A stretch of 64,000 nucleotides of DNA from Tubulanus polymorphus (Eukaryota; Nemertea; Palaeonemertea; Tubulaniformes; Tubulanidae): the NCBI RefSeq assembly GCF_964204645.1, contig NC_134029.1:16882450-16946449 (forward strand). The letters run 5' to 3'. The notes beneath the pieces are model-generated. The model did not search any database. It was not told the origin of the DNA and saw nothing but the letters and a program-made list of their open reading frames with translations. Positions 61,301 to 64,000 of this stretch are shown here, piece by piece. The translations under genes were made by a program, and so were the position numbers. Every line of letters begins with the position of its first letter. Position 1 is the first letter of the stretch.

Positions 61301-61974
61301 CTGATTATCTTCGTCCTCATCCGAGTCATCCTGAAATTAGGGATTTATTTCATTTACCGTAATATGGTTCAATTATGGTGATAAACATAAAAGATCGATA
61401 AGTCGCACCTCAAGTTCTAAAATTTCAGGGAAGAATTTCTCGTACATCTGTAGATCTTGAGGAGTTCTGCTGTAAAATTCAGCTGGATCTATTTCCTCCT
61501 GAAAAGGCGATAAATGAAATAAAAACATTCCGCTTGTACAAATCTTACATTCAATCGGCTGGAAAGATGACAGATGATTCTTTTCAGTGCGCCATCCTGA
61601 TCAAATTGATATGGCTCGAGCAGGATTAGTTTTACAGTAATAAGTATTACTTAGTCATGGTTGCAGAATTAGGGAATCATTAGAGAGACATACAGTGTAG
61701 TATCTTGGAGCAATCATTTGAAATCAGACAGCATAGAAGCTATGATTATTGCATTTAATTTTTGCAACTTTCGGTTAAATGGTCATCGAATTTCGTATTC
61801 CCACACTCTCTATCATCTACACCAGTGCACTTTGTACCCTTAGACCGCCATGGGTCAAAGACTTAATTACCTCATCAAGCTTAGGCTCTTTACGATCATC
61901 TTCACTACTTATGTCATCATCGTTATCTAAACTACTGTCATCTTCTTCCTCATTAGTAGAACGAACATGTGAAC
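40152..61974 (-). CDS. AGTPBP1: Cytosolic carboxypeptidase 1-like (tubulin deglutamylase), 15 exons, N-terminus outside window
   Basis: Fifteen exons join in phase to 874 codons plus stop. Family M14 zinc carboxypeptidases of this type remove glutamates from polyglutamylated tubulin and other proteins in the cytoplasm. Seen in order: acidic linker ([13 protein letters not shown]), DPAEFYS...FFPEI, a Ser/Lys-rich stretch, [53 protein letters not shown]-type [29 protein letters not shown], zinc site [43 protein letters not shown] and SYTMEST, then a very acidic tail. These match the AGTPBP1/AGBL1 branch; AGBL1 is the alternative. The armadillo-like N-terminal region is expected beyond 64000. 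Confidence 0.93.
40581..40741 (-). CDS. AGTPBP1: CCP1-like exon ([11 protein letters not shown])
   Basis: Acceptor GTTATAG, donor GA|GTATGT. Encodes [20 protein letters not shown], which matches the end of the carboxypeptidase domain in vertebrate CCP1 (TRELEEMGAKFC), then a Thr/Ser-rich linker. Confidence 0.93.
41106..41282 (-). CDS. AGTPBP1: CCP1-like exon with catalytic glutamate region
   Basis: 59 codons, phase 0. Encodes [33 protein letters not shown] and [17 protein letters not shown]. The Glu of SYTMES is the expected general base of the M14 mechanism. Confidence 0.95.
42895..44160. repeat. GAACAAAAAGTTTTTC-type degenerate tandem repeat
   Basis: Words such as GAACAAAAAGTTTTTCGTTC and close variants recur every 15 to 35 bp at 42895-43115 and 43725-44160. 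The interruption is a MITE. Most units are themselves near-palindromic (TTCGAACAAAA). Confidence 0.8.
43122..43711. mobile_element. MITE with CCGTAAAAACCG ends flanked by TA
   Basis: TIRs CCGTAAAAACCGG and (reversed) CCGTAAAAACCGA, each flanked outside by TA, with internal CTCGACTTATACGCC motifs near both ends. TA flanks and length (590 bp) suggest a Tc1/mariner-related non-autonomous element. Confidence 0.7.
46605..46742 (-). CDS. AGTPBP1: CCP1-like exon with third zinc ligand ([13 protein letters not shown])
   Basis: 46 codons, phase 0; acceptor TTTTTTAG, donor [29 protein letters not shown] is the family signature carrying the zinc-binding His. The rest ([17 protein letters not shown]) is lineage-specific. 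Confidence 0.96.
46955..47084 (-). CDS. AGTPBP1: CCP1-like exon with EDLNRRW motif
   Basis: 130 bp; one base completes the Asn codon of GVING-N. Encodes [29 protein letters not shown] and GKAPL, then donor CTC|GTAAGT. The Arg of NRRW is the expected binder of the substrate C-terminal carboxylate. Vertebrate proteins have SGEDLNRQW; the SG to TA change is a mild divergence. Confidence 0.95.
47536..47644 (-). CDS. AGTPBP1: CCP1-like exon ([15 protein letters not shown])
   Basis: 109 bp, phases 1 to 2. Encodes (G)[17 protein letters not shown] then [18 protein letters not shown], a conserved core strand of the M14 fold. Confidence 0.95.
47985..48045 (+). repeat. tRNA-derived SINE-like fragment
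   Basis: TGGCTAAGTGG (box A-like) and GTTGGTTCGAAGTT (box B-like), 45 bp apart. Arms do not fold into a proper tRNA. Confidence 0.45.
48373..50125 (-). mobile_element. Helentron/HINE-like repeat, inverted copy with insertion
   Basis: Reverse orientation: AACTAGGGGTCCAGGGA at the left is its 3' end and TCCCAAGTGGGCTAAAAA at the right is its 5' end. About 620 bp (roughly 49278-49898) interrupt the 5' leader, where other copies read AACAATGGCTGCCAGTCGGC; the insert was not identified. Confidence 0.65.
50530..50601 (-). CDS. AGTPBP1: CCP1-like exon with zinc site HPGES
   Basis: 72 bp between acceptor ATTGTAG and donor AAAG|GTACTT. Encodes [20 protein letters not shown] and VMKG. The His and Glu of HPGE are zinc ligands of M14 enzymes. 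Confidence 0.96.
50686..50821 (-). CDS. AGTPBP1: CCP1-like exon ([16 protein letters not shown])
   Basis: 136 bp. Encodes [20 protein letters not shown] and [20 protein letters not shown], matching the CCP1 segment with CQTLGGNPCPLVTIT just before the zinc site. Confidence 0.94.
51362..51594 (-). CDS. AGTPBP1: CCP1-like exon ([11 protein letters not shown]...[10 protein letters not shown])
   Basis: 233 bp. Encodes [46 protein letters not shown] and [17 protein letters not shown]. This is the family-specific N-domain beta-sandwich that precedes the catalytic domain in cytosolic carboxypeptidases. Confidence 0.96.
51745..52330 (+). repeat. Two direct repeats of about 295 bp
   Basis: CGGGCTCAGGCTC, GAAATTACCATGC and ACCTAGGGCCAAT recur in the same order at 295-bp spacing, followed by GGTCATCTTCAAGGTCATGTC in both. 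Probably part of a dispersed repeat family. Confidence 0.7.
52617..53679. mobile_element. hAT-like element with CAGTGCTTCATCTAGC ends
   Basis: Perfect 16-bp inverted ends CAGTGCTTCATCTAGC / GCTAGATGAAGCACTG. Flanks CCAGAC and GCAGAC agree at 5 of 6 positions, a possible degenerate TSD. The interior (about 53250-53400) is similar to the interior of the CAGGGTT elements (GTTTTCACACGATGCACAC). No transposase seen. Confidence 0.7.
53803..53959 (-). CDS. AGTPBP1: CCP1-like exon ([13 protein letters not shown])
   Basis: 157 bp. Encodes [40 protein letters not shown] and [12 protein letters not shown], matching the CCP1 segment REFEYDL...QWFYFKVS...[15 protein letters not shown]. Confidence 0.96.
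54365..54593 (-). CDS. AGTPBP1: CCP1-like exon ([13 protein letters not shown]...FESGNLRK)
   Basis: 229 bp. Encodes [26 protein letters not shown], a variable Asn/Ser/Arg-rich insert, then [19 protein letters not shown][12 protein letters not shown] is a hallmark at the start of the conserved part of cytosolic carboxypeptidases. Confidence 0.95.
55902..57150 (-). mobile_element. Helentron/HINE-like repeat, inverted copy
   Basis: Begins AACTAGGGGTCCAGGTA (3' end) and ends TCCCAAGTGGGCTAAAAA (5' end). Internal repeats of about 150 bp with CCCCCTAGTGACCAT or CACCCTGGTGACCAT cores. Confidence 0.65.
57624..58957 (-). mobile_element. CAGGGTT-ended DNA transposon, copy 2 (inverted), 5-bp TSD
   Basis: 1334 bp, CAGGGTT...AACCCTG, flanked by CCACC at 57619-57623 and 58958-58962. 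It is the inverted, shorter homologue of 2725-5792 and lacks the 299-bp nested element, so it shows the empty site. No transposase recognised. Confidence 0.78.
60208..60736 (-). CDS. AGTPBP1: CCP1-like exon (Ser/Lys-rich linker, YGVQR)
   Basis: 529 bp, largest exon. It opens (V)[15 protein letters not shown], continues as a Ser/Lys/Arg-rich disordered linker with an Asp-rich patch ([14 protein letters not shown]), and ends [20 protein letters not shown] and KYGVQR, then donor AGAG|GTATCG. The PDLFG...YGVQR end joins directly to the VKIFEDI exon. The linker is poorly conserved in the family. Confidence 0.9.
61147..61330 (-). CDS. AGTPBP1: CCP1-like exon (Ser-rich linker)
   Basis: 184 bp, acceptor TTTCAG, donor TTAG|GTACAG. 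Encodes [20 protein letters not shown] and a Ser/His/Thr-rich stretch ending [10 protein letters not shown]. Phases match both neighbours; no domain of its own. Confidence 0.82.
61409..61498 (-). CDS. AGTPBP1: CCP1-like exon (DPAEFYS...FFPEI)
   Basis: 90 bp, 30 codons, phase 0: [20 protein letters not shown] and [10 protein letters not shown]. Bounded by TTTTCAG and GAG|GTGCGA. Confidence 0.85.
61871..61974 (-). CDS. AGTPBP1: CCP1-like exon (acidic linker), first exon seen in window
   Basis: 104 bp: (x)[21 protein letters not shown] and [14 protein letters not shown], acceptor TTTTTAG, donor GAG|GTAATT. It starts in the middle of a codon, so upstream exons must exist to the right. Confidence 0.78.
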
Positions 61975-64000
61975 CTAAAAATGTAAATCAATAATACCCA
62001 TAAAGTACAAACAAATCAAGAGCAGCTCTGACTTGAAGAGAGTTTTCAAGTTATCATCATTCACCAAATACTATCTGACCATAGTAGGATGGCTGTGCAC
62101 ATGAATTGAAGTTGGTCATGCTTTGAGTAGGTATGTATGTGGCATTAGTGAAAACCACAACAGGCGCAGATTCAGATGATAGCACCGTAGGCACTTGCTA
62201 CCATCGCGAAAATTTTGACCCCTTTTACATTTTTTCATGAATTATAAAGGGCGCAATAGTCGTCCCTATAAATCCCAAACGTAGACTAGAAAATGGCATA
62301 TTTTTAGAAAACGAGGCATATAATTCTCTGGGGGTAGCCAAGACCACCTCGTTTGTCCTGGATTAATGCCTTTGTTGTGCTACCCTCATTAGTGGTCCCT
62401 GTATCCGCCCCTGCAGAAACAATGTTTCCATAATGAACATTCTTAAAACGAGCATACACAGCAAGAAATAAACCAAAAAGATTTGCGCTTATATTTCAAT
62501 AATTCAGTTCACCAGCTATCGCGCCAATGGAAATTGTATATCGACAAACCGATTTCATGTTTCACGGGCACACACCGTCATGTAACAATCCAGAAAAGTG
62601 TTTCAGTTTTTTGTGTAGGGTTTATTTCACGCTATGCGTACTAGGCTTTAGCTGATGTGTAAACAAAATCCACTCAAGAGCAGACTTCTGACGGCTCTTA
62701 ATACTGTGACTATTTTCACCCCTATTTGATATGTGCTTGACATTCAAAACTGTGCTTCATGTTATGATGATTCACATACCAGGTATACAAACTGACCATA
62801 TGAACTGACCAAGTCTGAAATTTCTTAAAATGCCTTAAAAAAATGGCTGAATCTTAAACCACTGACGATTACATAGGTGGATGACAATGAAATTTTTTAC
62901 TACTGATAAAATGTGTAGAGCTTTATGGAAACATGCTTATATGAGAGAAGCCTGCAGTTGACTCCTACAAAATAGTGTGAAGTAGAAAAAAATACGCGAC
63001 CCTGTTTCACGAATAGCCTCGGTTAGAAAATCAAATACTTTTCTTGAAACTGGGTCAAAAATCTTTTACATACGATTTTGTAGTATATACAATAAAGACG
63101 TATAAAACATAATTGCATGAATGCCACAACCTCCTAAAGAGACAGATAAAATCAAAAATTCAGGAAGCATTCAGACCATCTAAAATAAATTCTGACAATT
63201 AATGGCAAAGTAAAAATTTGTTTTGAAAAAAAGAAAGAACTTCACCAGTTTCCGCGGAGTTGACCTGTGTCGGATAAGTAAACGTTATGACAAATAGGCA
63301 TTCTTTGATGGTTAACTTGATTTTATTGAAACTAATACCCGTGGAAAACACTGGTGATTTTCTTTGGCCCACAACTTAGAACTGTTCAATCTATCAATAA
63401 CCTGTAACCAAACAAAATATGTATGTAGGTACGCAGGACTCGAACTTCTGATCCATTAGATGCAAGTTTAGTGCCCTGCTAACTGGGCCATTGTGGCAAT
63501 AGTACTGCACTGCATTGATCAAGTGAGTCTATGATTAGAATTCCAGCTCACTGATTGGCTGAAATTTTGACTGCCTCTGTTTGGCCCCTATCAATATTTT
63601 AATACCCGTTTATAGCCATTGCACAAGTTTATACCATTATTGACTTCAGCATCAATTTTTAAGGCCCAATTCTTCTCTATGGCGACAGTACGGTATAGCC
63701 TCGAAGAAACTTAACTCCGTTTTCGCTTGTGTTTAGTATTATACCATTCAGACTGCGTTCTGTAATTCCTAATCTTTTAGTTCTGAACACGTTCGACAAT
63801 AGTTAGGGACCGTTTCAGAATTACGCATTTCGCTGCATGCCTATGGGTGCCACTTCCACTATGGGTGAAACTTTGAACACTCCTATTAGACGTTTATAAT
63901 GTAACTGCATGTACTTTATCATGTGGTCATCGAAAAGGAAGGGAGCTGCTATTAATTGCATTCGAAGCACGCGCGCCAGACGCGTTGAATTTGAACTACG
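61975..64000 (-). other. CCP1-like intron (no further exon seen)
   Basis: No exon of the N-terminal region was recognised before the window edge. A tRNA-derived fragment lies at 63424-63500. Confidence 0.6.
63424..63500 (-). repeat. tRNA-derived SINE-like fragment
   Basis: On the - strand: GCCACAATGGCCCAGTTAGC (box A-like) and AAGTTCGAGTCCTGC (box B-like) 35 bp apart. The overall spacing is tRNA-like but the acceptor stem does not pair well, so a SINE head or tRNA pseudogene is more likely than a tRNA gene. Confidence 0.5.

Noticed and set aside
63424-63500. Functional tRNA gene
   Set aside because: Box A and box B-like words are present but stems do not pair convincingly; a SINE head or tRNA pseudogene is more likely.

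Overview
This is a 64 kb piece of an animal nuclear genome, AT-rich, with split genes, a 5S rRNA tandem array and many transposons. Protein similarity and repeat type suggest a lophotrochozoan, probably a mollusc; species cannot be told from the sequence. Two host genes were reconstructed exon by exon, with splice sites and phases agreeing at every junction.

(1) 454-13724, + strand: the last five exons of CRTC (CREB-regulated transcription coactivator), 312 codons plus stop, including an exon with 33 uninterrupted CAG codons. A long probable 3' UTR follows, perhaps to about 19.25 kb. (2) 40152-61974, - strand: fifteen exons of a cytosolic carboxypeptidase 1-like gene (AGTPBP1 / Nna1 type tubulin deglutamylase), 874 codons plus stop, with the whole catalytic core and the acidic C-terminus. 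Its N-terminal exons lie beyond the right edge.

Between them (about 20.25-36.3 kb) is a 5S rDNA array: eleven 5S genes at about 796 bp spacing, all on + strand, none exactly the window consensus, one with a 7-nt deletion. The array is interrupted by a nested insertion. A Helentron-like non-autonomous repeat (20305-27060 overall) sits in a 5S spacer, and inside that repeat sits a 5491-bp near-perfect palindrome (21074-26564) flanked by the 6-bp direct repeat CCTATG. The palindrome starts AG, ends CT, and carries the same four small genes in mirror image in both arms: a CxC/HxH finger protein, a protein of 18 exact 8-residue repeats, a small membrane protein, and a membrane-anchored C2H2 finger protein. 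TSD length and termini fit Polinton/Maverick-type integration, but no polymerase, integrase, ATPase, protease or capsid gene is present. This is the most unusual object in the window.

The introns and flanks are filled with mobile elements whose ends can be defined: six copies of the Helentron-like repeat, two CAGGGTT-ended elements with 5-bp TSDs, two hAT-like elements with about 6-bp TSDs (one with its empty site visible in a paralogous copy), a TA-flanked MITE splitting a GAACAAAA-rich repeat, and several tRNA-derived SINE-like fragments.
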